A stretch of 64,000 bases of DNA from Gnetum montanum. Its lineage: Eukaryota; Streptophyta; Gnetopsida; Gnetales; Gnetaceae. The notes below the pieces were generated by a model, which had not been told where the DNA came from, did not search any database, and was given only the letters and a program-made list of their open reading frames with translations. The position numbers were made by a program, and so were the translations under genes. Shown here piece by piece: positions 1 to 9,672 of the stretch. Each line of letters opens with the position of its first letter. Position 1 is the stretch's first letter. The stretch lies in assembly GCA_015680685.1 (NCBI GenBank), contig MNCI01001925.1, positions 465,573-529,572 on the forward strand. Direction: 5' to 3'.

Positions 1-550
1 TTGGATGTCACAAGAGTGAAAGGAGGAAAAGGGTCCTGCATGTTGTTGTGTTAATAGAATTTGGTGGCTACCTATTACTAGTGAAGGCTTAGGATGCTAT
101 AAGGACTTACATGGTGTACAATAACCATTTACAAATAGATTTTTCAGATCATCACACATGGGAGTCAGAATAAGAGCATTATATGCATAACAATGGAAGT
201 ATATTAGTGTGAGTGTATTAATGCATATTGAAAATAAAATTAAGTAATTATGCTAACAATTTGATATACATGATGTGAAGAAATGAAATGAGATTTTAAG
301 CAAGGAAATGCACTTCCCCAAGATTGGGGATGTGAATTTTTATTAAATGATGTGTACAACTAATACATAGTGTCAAATAGGCACAATGGGATAGTAAGGT
401 AGTACGGTCATAGTCCCAGGCACTCTGAGGATGCAGTGCTAATAGATGAAAATGGAAATGGAGCTTACTAGTTTGTCCACTATCATGCTATGTGGGTACA
501 GGGATGGTGCTCAACCAAGTATCATGCTTAAGTGTTGAGGTGAGGTAGGT
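1..550 (-). mobile_element. Element H LTR, left piece (split by element A)
   Basis: Resembles the interior of the other LTRs here: the stretch around 100-150 (GGACTTACATGGTG, then AATAACCATTT) matches the D LTR near 52350. The window opens inside this LTR, so its start is not visible. It resumes at 38479 after element A. Because the far end at 39944 ends in TGTTTCA and runs straight into another element's gene, with no polypurine tract, this should be H's right-hand (5') LTR or a solo LTR. Confidence 0.7.
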
Positions 551-555
551 GTTAG
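551..555. repeat. Target-site duplication of element A, left copy
   Basis: GTTAG immediately before the TG that opens A's left LTR. The identical GTTAG follows the terminal CA of the right LTR at 38474-38478. This fixes both ends of A. Confidence 0.9.
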
Positions 556-975
556 TGTAGTGACCGAAAACATCAATGGCTGGAAACACCCAGAGGTTGT
601 TGGTCGAACTAGTTTAACCCCAGATTCCTATGAGGGATGTGCTGGATAAACATCAATAATAATGAAGAAATAATGGAATAAGATAGGGTAAATAAATGCA
701 CCGCCACAAAATCGTGGGTTCAATTCTTTTCCTTGTTTGAAGTGTACAAAAAATTACACAACACTGGAAGTGCACAGAAAGTTCAAGAATGACTGAAATG
801 CTCAAAATGTGCCAGCTATGCCTTTGAGTGAGAACTTAAAAGTTAATAGTACAGAAATGCTAATGAAAAGAGCTAATGCCAAATGCCAATAGAAAAATGC
901 CAACAAAACAGCTTTCCAATTGCCAAAAATTTGCCAGCTTGCCAAAAATGCCTCAATTTGCCAACCCTTTGAGGG

Positions 976-983
976 TATTTATA
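976..983 (-). promoter_or_regulatory. LTR TATA box (element A, left LTR)
   Basis: Minus-strand TATAAATA in the context CCCTATAAATACCC. The same box is at the equivalent place in the LTRs of A-right, H, C and F, so it is the likely core promoter for gag-pol. Confidence 0.7.
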
Positions 984-1176
984 GGGCCAAGAGAAGGCGA
1001 GAGATGTATTTTAGATGCCATGTGTCCTGGACCCACGAGATGTTGACATGCCTATTTTTCATAGACGTGAAAAGCTGGTTGTTAGCTTGCTATGCTGCGA
1101 CCTTGTTGTCAAAACTGGAGATGCTAGAATCAAGTGTGTCAAAAATGTGAAGCGAGAAATGAATCACACTAATGTA

Positions 1177-1650
1177 GCATATCTACATGCTACGTTGCTA
1201 TGCTATGTAGTGTATCATGTCAACATAGCATAGCTACTTGCTACGCTATGCTATGCTATGTAGCATAGCACAACGTAGTCATCAATTTGAAGAAAAAACT
1301 TGTGTTGAAGTCATTAGCCCTTGCTGAAAGCCTTAGCACATGTGGGGTTAACTTTTGGAGCATTTTGTTGATCTACATTCTTTGCTATGCTATGCTATGG
1401 TACGTAGCGTAGCATAGTGTAGTGGCTGATGTAACTTGCATCTCTGTTAAAACTACGATGAGAAAACTTTGCTTGTTTTTCCCTTACTACGCTATGCTAC
1501 ACTATTTAGTGTAGCATAGCATAGCACTCTATGTTGGATGATTTCTAATTTTTCCTTGCACAAATGTTTTGCTGAAGCTTGTACTTAGACATTTGTTTGA
1601 TTTTCCAAAGGTCTGCTATGCTATGTAGTGTAGCGTAGCATAGCAAACTT
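1177..1650. repeat. Cluster of GCTATG palindromic words in U3 of A
   Basis: At least four inverted repeats built from GCTATGCTA and TAGCATAGC: 1250-1269 (9-bp arms, TG centre), about 1386-1420, 1491-1520 (14-bp perfect arms around TT) and about 1615-1650. They lie 200-700 bp upstream of the minus-strand TATA box, the position expected for U3 enhancer elements. Possible roles are factor binding sites or cruciforms. Confidence 0.75.
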
Positions 1651-1708
1651 GTCAGCTAGAAGACATGCTGAACTATTTTGTCCATCCTAAGCAGCATCTA
1701 AAACATCA

Positions 1709-3280
1709 TGAAAATTGTGAATCGGCCTAAGGCGAAGACTCACAATTCAGGCAAAATTTTGCAACAGAAATCCAGAAGATAGAACAAGGCAAAGAGACAC
1801 ACAGCATCAAGTCTCCAAGTTTCTTACAAATTCCAACCTTACTTTGTTTTCTCTCTTTACGCTACATTATGCAACATAGGGTAATGTCGCTCGGCATAAC
1901 TCTGCTTAATGTTGCTTGATATCAGAAAGTAACTTGCTTCAGAGAATCCGACAAAGTTTAAGTCCTAAGTAGTGGACTACAACTTGTCGCACATGCCACT
2001 AAGTCCTTTGTTTAGGGCTGCATTTACTCTCCAGTACACAGAGCAGTGTAATGAGCTTCGAGGAAGGAAAAGTCAGAGTCCAAAGAGCATAGCAGATTGA
2101 CTTCTTTCTTGCAAATTGGTCGCTTTATGCTTATTACACTACGCAATGTTAACAAGCATAACTTATTGTGAGGTTGACTATTTGTACACTCCATTACGCT
2201 TTGCGGTGTAAATAATTGTAAAAATAAGCATAACACCTGTGGAATTCATTTCACTATGCTCTGCTACTTTACACAGCGTGAACGAGCATAATATAGCATA
2301 AATTCAGCTAAGGTAGTACCAGACACACACCTGCTATCCATACGCGACAATACGCTCATCAACATATCACATCGTAATCATGAGATGGCTTCAGCAGGAG
2401 TGGTTGACAATGTACTTTGCCCCCCTCCCCAAAAACGTGATGTGACACGACCAGTTTCAACATAAAATTTGCCAAGTCAATGACATTTTGAAAGTTTGAG
2501 ACATGTGTCATAAGGGCCGTGCCTTCTCCATGTAATGCTGAACCTATAAATACTCCAGTTGGTGGAGAAAAAAGAGGGCTTTCTCCTTTTTACAAAAATA
2601 GAAGACAATGTTTGAGCATTGGCGGCAGGAGTAATCAATCTTTTGGCAAAAATACAGCTCTCTTCATTGGCGATCATTAGCAGCTTTGAGCAAAGACTAC
2701 CGAAGGCAAAAAGAGTAGATCAAAGATCGAGAGATCATTTGGTATGATTGGCAAGGTTTATTGATCAGAAACAGTTGATCGATAGACATCCAGACTTGAC
2801 CTTCCTTGCATTCCACCTTTGGCTTATGAGGTAGACCGAGCTTCATTCTGTACTTCCTTTTGAATAGTTTTCTTGTTGTTTTGTGTATGTTTCACACAAG
2901 ATAAATGGAGTTTGCTATTAGAACTTTGTATACAATATACTCAGTCTTCGAATCAAAACATAGATCTTGGAATTGCGCATCTTTTCTAAATATGATCTTC
3001 CTTGTCACGTTAACATTGTCGTTATTTCAAGTTATTTACATTGTTTTCTACTCCTTCTATGATTCATCGAATCAATTTGTTTCATGGAATATCTATATAA
3101 TACGTACATTATCGTGATATTCATTGATTTACTGGTTCAGTCCCTATCTGATCGACAAGACCATTCAGTGCACCGCGGATTCGTTTTCTCTAGCACGGCC
3201 CTAGCATGGATCCGTGGTTAAGACTGTGTACATGGATCTTCGCTTAGTATTTCCAATGACTAACATTTTCTATCGTTACA
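1709..3280. mobile_element. Unclassified insertion inside A's left LTR
   Basis: Absent from A's right LTR, where the flanks are continuous around 38205-38235. The piece opens TGAAAATTGTG and closes CGTTACA, as a solo LTR would, and has a plus-strand TATAAATA at 2545-2552. No convincing 5-bp target duplication is seen. The flanks instead share an imperfect ~16-bp duplication, so the borders and class stay open. No coding domain is recognised in it. Confidence 0.5.
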
Positions 3281-3524
3281 CCATTGACAACTCCAATCAT
3301 GGTTTCTGAATAGACTTTCAATTGGGTGAATCACCTAGGTGGCTAGGCAGGAGAGTCCATTGAGCCTATCAGCTCTGGAGATAGAAAACTTGCCGAACTG
3401 AATAGTCTAAGCTTAGTGCATTCATTTCCTACCAAAATATCATGACACTACACTTGTAAAATTTTTTACCTCATTTCTAAGACCCTGGTGAAGCAAGAGT
3501 GCCTTGGAATTTTATGGTGTTTCA

Positions 3525-3543
3525 TTTTCCCCTCTTTGTTGAT
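3525..3543 (-). other. Polypurine tract of element A
   Basis: On the minus strand, AACAAAGAGGGGAAAA sits directly before the 3' LTR. The equivalent tract, AAAGAGGGGCC or close to it, precedes the 3' LTRs of B, D and F. Confidence 0.8.
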
Positions 3544-4906
3544 GTCTAGTGGATGGGCCTGAGAGACACCGATAAAGAATACGAAACACCACAAAAGACA
3601 AGATGTTAACATTGCTCTTCAGTGATCATCGAGATGTCTCTTAGCTATGCTTGAGAGTTCTAGGATAGTTATGTAGGAAAATGAAAAAAAAGGTGGAGCT
3701 ATGAGGATAGTTTTAGGAAGGGAAAGAAGTAGCAATGTGGTCCCTCATTGGAGTGCTTGTGAGGGAGTCAATATGCATGAGCATATTTCTTTTGTAGGAA
3801 TCCAACCTCTCATTAGAATGCTTAGAGATGGTCCATGTGAAACAGCTGATGGGCCATTTGTTTTAGGTATGCACATTTTTTTTTGTGTGACCTTTTGTTC
3901 CTTTACACTTTTCCTTTTCCATTTTGCCATTTTCATTTGCAAAAAACCTTATTATTCCAAGATAGGTGTCTCTTTCCTAGGATGAGTTTCATTACATCCA
4001 CGTGGGACTTTAGCCTACCTACAGATGCTTCCCATGTGGCAAGTTGTGTTACGCATGTCATGGACTTTGTGGTTGAGCATATGGGAGGGATTTACACACA
4101 TCAGGAAATTTTGTAAAAGGTGGTATAAGAGGGAGAATGGTAGGTTTATGAGACGAGGTGAAGGAGGATAAAGAGGAGGATAGGATGTGCACTTCCAAGT
4201 AGCCAAGCTAGTTAGGACGACCACCTTGGAACGATGTAGTGCCCTACCTTCTTGGGGAAATGCACCCCTATCCGATGTCGCTTCAACACATACAATGCAA
4301 AAAAAATAGAGAGAAAACCAGAAGAAAAATCATCAAGTGAAACAAAGGAAAAGGTCTTTCTTGCTTTGGATGATACTAGAACACTAGACATTTTTGTTGA
4401 GGCATGCGACGTCCAAACTAGAAATGCTAGTAGCAGGTTTGGCACCATCAGGGTGGAGAGGTAGGCACCAGGAGGCTAGGAATTATGGTGATGCGAGTGC
4501 TCAGGAGTCCTTGCTCAAGGAAAAAATCATGCAGTTCAGTTGTGAGATGGGCTACCCAACTATTGAATTTCTTTTGGGCTTAGGTATTGGTGCGGGTCAA
4601 AGGATAGCAACATTGTGGCTAGGCCACAATAGTGCTAGGACTCCAATAGTAAGCGCTGACCATAGAGGCTACTACTAGGGTGAAGGGCCATGGTAGTAGT
4701 AGCTCTGGAAGGTCAGTAAGATGTCATATGACATCTCTAGAGGATCAGCAAGATGCCAGGGTTAGTGTCATTGCATATATTATAGAGGGTGTTTTCCTAG
4801 AATCGTGAATTACATTCTGGAATTGCAACTTCACATCCCCTATTAGCACTATACATGCTCTCTTTTTTGTAGAGTCATGGATGCATGTTGAGGACATGCC
4901 GAGAAC
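3544..4906 (-). other. Noncoding 3' region of A between integrase block and PPT
   Basis: No supported gene; short open frames here are not conserved. The first ~120 bases are shared with B, D and F: a segment with GAGAGACACCGATAAAGAA and ACGAAACACCAC next to the PPT. The region corresponds to the long 3' untranslated part of each element. Confidence 0.6.
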
Positions 4907-5385
4907 CTAGTTTAAGGTCCTGGTAGACCATATGATGTGCTAGTTTAAGTTCTAGTAGACCGTGATGCACTATTTTAAGGTCCTAGCAGACCTTTGTGGT
5001 AGTTTATCATTGTAACAAACTATGGCTATGGTAGTTTAACATCCTAGCTGACCGTCTATGCCAGTTTAACATCATAGTAGATAGTTACTATGCTAGTTTA
5101 AGGTCCTAGTAGACCACTATGCTAGTTTAAGATCCCAGAAGACCACAGTGCTAGTTTATCATCATAGTGGATAGTGGATAGGTTAGTTTAAAATCATAGT
5201 AGGCCATCTGTGTGAGTTTAACATTGTAGTAGATGTACTTTACTAGTTTTATGTCATGGTGGGTAGTCTGTGCTAGTTTAAAGTCATGGCAGACTATCTG
5301 TGCTAGTTTATAGTCATAGCGGACTGCCTTTGCCAATTTTACATCATAGTGGATGAGCTTTTCCATTTTTACATCATAGCAGATG
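4907..5385. repeat. Hairpin-unit array, A, after integrase
   Basis: About 16 units with a period near 30 bp, each CTAGTTTA followed by a four-base half-site, six bases, and a complementary half-site. Examples: GGTC-CTAGTA-GACC, AGTC-ATGGCA-GACT, AGTC-ATAGCG-GACT, CATC-ATAGTG-GATG. Half-sites change together. Several units keep phase with each other, so the minus strand reads as a ~10-residue peptide repeat with YDFKLAQ-like words; I regard that as a by-product of the spacing. Confidence 0.9.
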
Positions 5386-5469
5386 ATTTTTTACCTTGCT
5401 TATGCATCAGATGTAGTATGGCTTGATATACAAATGATTCATAAGATTTTCAAACTCGTTGCCATCAAT

Positions 5470-6620
5470 GTCTGCTAGCTTGAAGGCTTTGTTCCCATAG
5501 GCTTTTGTGACCATAAATGGACCTTCCTAGTTTGCTGAGAATTTGTTCATATGCTCATTGATAGCCTTGAGAATGAGGTCCCCTTTTTTTACCAACTGTT
5601 GATGTGGGTTTGCATGGTGCTTCTACCATTACTTATTTTGAAATTTCTCTATGCGAACAAGTGTTTTCATGTGCTCCTACTCAATGGAGTTGAGGTTGAT
5701 GATCCTCAACTTATTGTTCTAGGCTTTGCTTACAATGTTTGATAGGATCATTCGAAGTGAGGGTACCTATAGATCAAGAGGAAACAACACTTCAAATCCA
5801 TAAATAAGATTGTAAGGAGCCTTACCTATTTCAATCCTACATGTCGTCTTGTAAGCCCATAACACATAGAGGATTTTCTTGTGCCATCGCCTCTTGCTAT
5901 TGTTAAGCATTTTCTTGAGCAAGTGGATGATGGCTTTGTTTGTAGTTTTCGCTAGCCCGTTTGCCCCCAGGTAGTATGGCAAGGAGAATGATTTCCTAAT
6001 GCCAAGGTTGCTGCAGAAGGTTTTGGTTTCTGCACTACAAAATTATGGCCCGTTGTCATTCACAATTGTCATGGGAAGTCCAAACCTCATCACAATGTTA
6101 TCTAATATGAAGTGGCAAAACTATTGAGATGTAGTCTTCATAAGGGGAATAGCCTCCACCCACTTTGTAAACTACTCAATAGTGGTGATGATGAAGCTAT
6201 GCCCTACAAAAGACTTAGGCATGATATGTCCTACGATGTCTAGTCCCCATCATTGGAATGGACATGTGATCTATGTTGGGTGCAATTCTATAGGTGAAAC
6301 GTGTATGAGACTTGTGTATCATTGGCACATATCACAAGTCTTGACTTTGGCTAGGTAATCATGCTCCACGTGAGGCTAGTAGTACCCTAGGCATCTGATT
6401 TTGCTGTCATGGCCCTAGGTGCTATGTATCAACCACACAGTCCCTCGTGTACTACATTAATGACCTTCTGCGCTTGCTTCCCATTTATGGATGCTAGCAA
6501 TATCTCATTAAAGGAGCACTTGCACAAGGTGTTGTCTCCCATGAGTGCTTATGTTTGAGCATGCTTGCGGATCGCATCCCTCTGGGTAGATGTCAATCCA
6601 CATGGGGGCTCATCATGTTG
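5470..6620 (-). pseudogene. Integrase, element A (decayed)
   Basis: Would insert element cDNA into the chromosome. From N to C (descending coordinates) I see the zinc-finger half TCDMCQ near 6345, the core start WGLDIVGHIMPKSF near 6240 with the first catalytic Asp, then GHSFIITT. The late core TNKAIIHLLKKML and the WAYKTTCR/APYNLIYG block are at about 5960-5800. Stops replace conserved Trp and Gln (GYY followed by a stop where B has GYYW-type sequence), and the Glu region reads GLAKTTNKA rather than QAEATNK, so the active site is lost. RNase H lies upstream and the hairpin array downstream. Confidence 0.82.
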
Positions 6621-6649
6621 CAGGTAGGTTTTAATGTTGGCATACCACT

Positions 6650-7140
6650 TCTAGGTATCCACAATGATAACAGAGGCTACGTGTACCACGTGAGTGATAG
6701 GCTCCATACACTTGGTAATTAAAGTAGTCAAACTTGCAAACAGGTGTGGTGACACATTCAATGCTAAGGTGACCAGGGCATTTGCTATGGTGTTTTCATT
6801 GTAGGGCACGTGTTGAACGTCCATTGTTGCAAACTGTTTAAGTAAACATTTTTCTAGGTCGTAATAGGACTGAAAATAAGTAGCCTTGCAGGCATAGGCC
6901 TCAGTGATTTGATTCACAATGAGTTTTGAATCACCTTGAATCACCAGATGTTGAATTTTTAGTGCTTGGGCTACTAAGAGACCCCTGAGGAGTCCTTCGT
7001 ACTCTGCTATGTTATTCATACAAAGGAACATGAACCGATAAGCGAACGGCTAAATTTCACAAAAGGGGAATGTGATGATGGCCACTATGCTACAACCACA
7101 AGTAGTCGAGGCACTATCGAAGTGTAAAGTAGCTTCGAGA
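6650..7140 (-). pseudogene. Second (archaeal-type) RNase H and linker, element A
   Basis: Reads HFDSASTTCGCSIVAI near 7120, then NNIAEYEGLLRGLLVA near 7010, LVIQGDSKLIVNQI near 6935 and ANALVTLALNV near 6785. These are the Asp, Glu, Asp and late motifs of the extra RNase H found in Tat-clade elements, thought to remove RNA during reverse transcription or to have displaced the older domain. The conserved DGAS-type start is DSAS here, and a stop falls just before the second segment. A linker follows, leading into integrase near 6640. Confidence 0.8.
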
Positions 7141-7149
7141 TGAGATGGA

Positions 7150-7640
7150 ACAGCGTTGATGGTGTTAACGTTCTCATCATGGAATTCAGGTTCTATGATT
7201 TCCCAATAGTTGATGGGTGAGGTCGTGAGTTGCGTTGCTATAGCTTGACCCTTCATTGATGATTGGCTCACATAATGCAAGTTAAATTCCTCTATTATGG
7301 CTTTCCACAGGGCTATCCTGCTACTTTTGTACAGGTTGTTCATGATAGCCTGGAGTACATTGCTTTTGCAAATGATGTTAACTTTGCTATGAAACAAGTA
7401 ATGCCTCCATATTTTAATGCAAAAACTAAGGCAAGGTAATTTCTCTCCACCTCATTTTATGTTTCCTCATATTCTATTAATGCATGACTTAAGTAATACA
7501 CTAGAATCTCATAGCCGTTGTCTCACTTTTGACATAACAGTGCCATGATAGACGTGTTTGAGGTGGCAAGGTAGATGTAGAAAGGCTTATCCCTCTACGA
7601 TGGGTAAATAGTTGAGAGGTATGAAAGCTCTTTCTTCAAA
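7150..7640 (-). pseudogene. RT-linked RNase H, element A
   Basis: This is the ordinary Ty3-type RNase H directly after RT. Recognisable words are the FYIYLATS-like stretch near 7580 (frame broken), the HYLFHSKVNIICKSNVLQAI block near 7395-7330, and SSRIALWKAIIEEFNLHYVSQ near 7320-7260. The last motif links this domain to the second RNase H in all four pol copies here. Two or more frame breaks separate it from RT. Confidence 0.75.
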
Positions 7641-8874
7641 TCATCGAAGGCTTTTTGGCATTGTGTTTTCCATTGAAAGTTAACCCCTTTCTTCAGTAAG
7701 TGTTGCATGGGGTGTAACTTTTCAATCAACTTTTCTATAAACCTTCTGATCAACTATATCCTACCTTGCAACCCGAGAAATTCTTTAAGGTTTTTAGGAG
7801 GTGCAAGATTAACAATGGCCTTAACTTTGTTAGGATTCACTCTTATTCTAGCCTCTGATACTACAAACCCTAACATGTGTCCAATTCTGACCCCGAAGAT
7901 ATACTTTTTTTGGTTGAGGCGTAGATCATGCATCTAGCAACGTTTAAGGACTACACCTAGATCATTGGGATGATTAGAAACCTCTTTATATTTGATTACT
8001 ATATGATCCATGTACTTGTTTAGTGTTTCTAGGATGTAGTCACTAAAGCTATATGTCATGGCTCTCTGGTAAGTTGCTTCGGCATTCTTGAGCCCAAATG
8101 GCATCATAGTGTAACAAAAAGTACCCAATGGGGTCATGAAAGTTGTTGTTAATTGATGCTCTAGGTTGATGTGAATTTGGTTGTAGCCAAAGAAACCATC
8201 CATGAAGGATAATAGAGCATGACCAGCCATAGTGTCGATGAGTTGATCAATACTTAGCAATGGGAAGTTGTCCTTGATCGTTGCTCTATTCAGATCCCAG
8301 AAGTCTATACAGATTTGTATTCCTCCCATTTTCTTTAAAACCACAATAATGTTTGACATCCATTCTCAGTAATCAACTACCTAGATGAATCCAACTTGAT
8401 ACAGCTTGGTGATTTCATCGCATATGGCTGGTGTGATCTCTGGTTTAACCTTGTGAGCCTTTTTATTAACTGCTTTCATATGTAGGTCCAACATAATGTT
8501 ATGTTGTATAAGCCTTTGTTCGAAGCTTATAATGTCATTATAGGACCACGCAAAAACCTCAATGTTGTCTTGTAGTATTTTGGATACATCTTTATGTGTT
8601 TGCAAATCTAGGAGGGAGCTAAGTTTTAATGTTTTTTTCTTCCCCCCTGGATGTAGTCATAGGCGTTTCAATGAGAGGGTCCTCAGTTATAACCCCCCTC
8701 TAATTCTAAGGCTTGGACTAGGTGTTCAAGCTAGTCTGTAGATGTTTCTAAGGATGCTACTATGGTATTTATGGATGATTCCTAGTCTATTGACTTTGGG
8801 TTCAGTTGTCTTGCAAGCTTACCATGTGGACCTGTCAAGGCTAGAGGTGAAGAAAGATCACGATGCATTGCCAT
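7640..8874 (-). pseudogene. Reverse transcriptase, element A
   Basis: The RT module begins with its own ATG at 8874 (MAMHRDLSSPLAL), the same relative place as in B, G and F. Core motifs in order: IDFWDLNRATIKDNFPLLSI, LLSFMDGFFGYNQI with the first catalytic Asp, TPLGTFCYTMMPFGLKNAEA, then KYMDHIVIK where YVDD is expected. The second Asp of the catalytic pair is therefore His. Stops interrupt the GFI..VDY..EW segment near 8370. It lies between hairpin array 9019-9400 and RNase H. Confidence 0.88.
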
Positions 8875-9018
8875 TCTTTCTTAGCTTGCCATAATGAGAT
8901 AAATGCAAAGTCAAGTGATACTTTTTTGTGGAAACATGCATAGAAAACATTTGCAAATCAATAATGAAATATCGACAGTTGAAATAATTGTAAATCAGGA
9001 TACAAAATTTGTAATCTT

Positions 9019-9400
9019 CCAGTTTAAGGTCGTAGCAGACCACCTGAATGTAAAAGTTTAAAACTACTAGTTTAAGGTCTTTGCAGACTGCTAACTTGGT
9101 TGAGTTTATAAGTTAAGAATATTAGTTTAAGGTATTTGTAGACCACTAACGGGTTATGTCAAAAGTATTAGTTTAAGGTCTTTATGGACTGCTAACAGGT
9201 TGTGTTTATAAATTGAAAGTATTAGTTTAAGGTCTTTGCAGAGCGCTACCGAGTTGAAATTGTGAATAAAAATTGCTAGTTTAAGGCCTTTGCGGACCAA
9301 TAACAAGTTATGTTTGTGAAGGTAAGTATTAGTTTAAGGTCTTTGTGGACCACTAACGAGTTATTCATGCAAAGGAAAATAGCTAGTTTAAGGTGGGTCA
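9019..9400. repeat. Hairpin-unit array, A, upstream of RT
   Basis: Eight units with TAGTTTAAGGTC half-sites, for example GGTC-GTAGCA-GACC, GGTC-TTTGCA-GACT and GGTC-TTTGTG-GACC. Spacing is longer here, roughly 40-60 bp. The array separates the RT start (8874) from the promoter of the opposite-strand gene. Confidence 0.88.
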
Positions 9401-9672
9401 AGGTTTCAGTCGGGCCCACCTAACAAGATGCAAACTATGTTGCTACGCTATGGTGGAAATGCTTAGCTATATGGAACATCCCACATTAATCAAGATGAGA
9501 AAATGGTAGGTTTATTTTCACCGTATTGGCCATAAAGAGGGGTTTACCCCTAGTAAACTCATCATTTTTATTGTAAGAGTGTAGAGCCCACATACAAAGC
9601 ATAGAGTAGTTGTGCTAACAAAGAGCAAGGTAGTTTACCATAGCAACTGAGAAGGAATCTACAACTAATGCA
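9401..9672 (+). promoter_or_regulatory. Putative promoter of A's opposite-strand gene
   Basis: The segment 9478-9540 (CCCACATTAATCAAGATGAG then TTTTCACCGTATTGGCCATAAAG) aligns with F 63391-63442, where the box reads TATAAATAG; in A it has drifted to CATAAAGA. Conservation of this noncoding stretch between two copies supports a promoter role. Confidence 0.5.

Larger units (their letters stand above)
556..3524 (-). mobile_element. Element A 3' LTR
   Basis: Starts TGTAGTGACC and ends TGTTTCA. It aligns with the right LTR (36950-38473) at both ends: GAAAACATCA near 568, TTTCTGAATAGACT near 3304, and the terminal TTTTATGGTGTTTCA. It is about 1.45 kb longer than its partner because of an insertion at about 1709-3280. 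Transcription is on the minus strand, so 3524 is the U3 end. Confidence 0.88.

Noticed and set aside
1709-3280. Calling the insertion a solo copia LTR
   Set aside because: TG...CA ends and TATA fit, but no 5-bp duplication and no internal evidence for the family.
3701-4678. Several 70-94 residue frames in the 3' region of A
   Set aside because: Not conserved in the matching regions of B, D or F, and no recognisable motif.
5151-5366. A 71-residue repeat protein on the minus strand as a gene
   Set aside because: It is the translation of the hairpin array; equivalent arrays in B, D and F are not open.
4907-5385. CRISPR array, from regularly spaced short repeats
   Set aside because: Repeats are imperfect, spacers are near-repeats too, no cas genes, and the setting is a plant retrotransposon.
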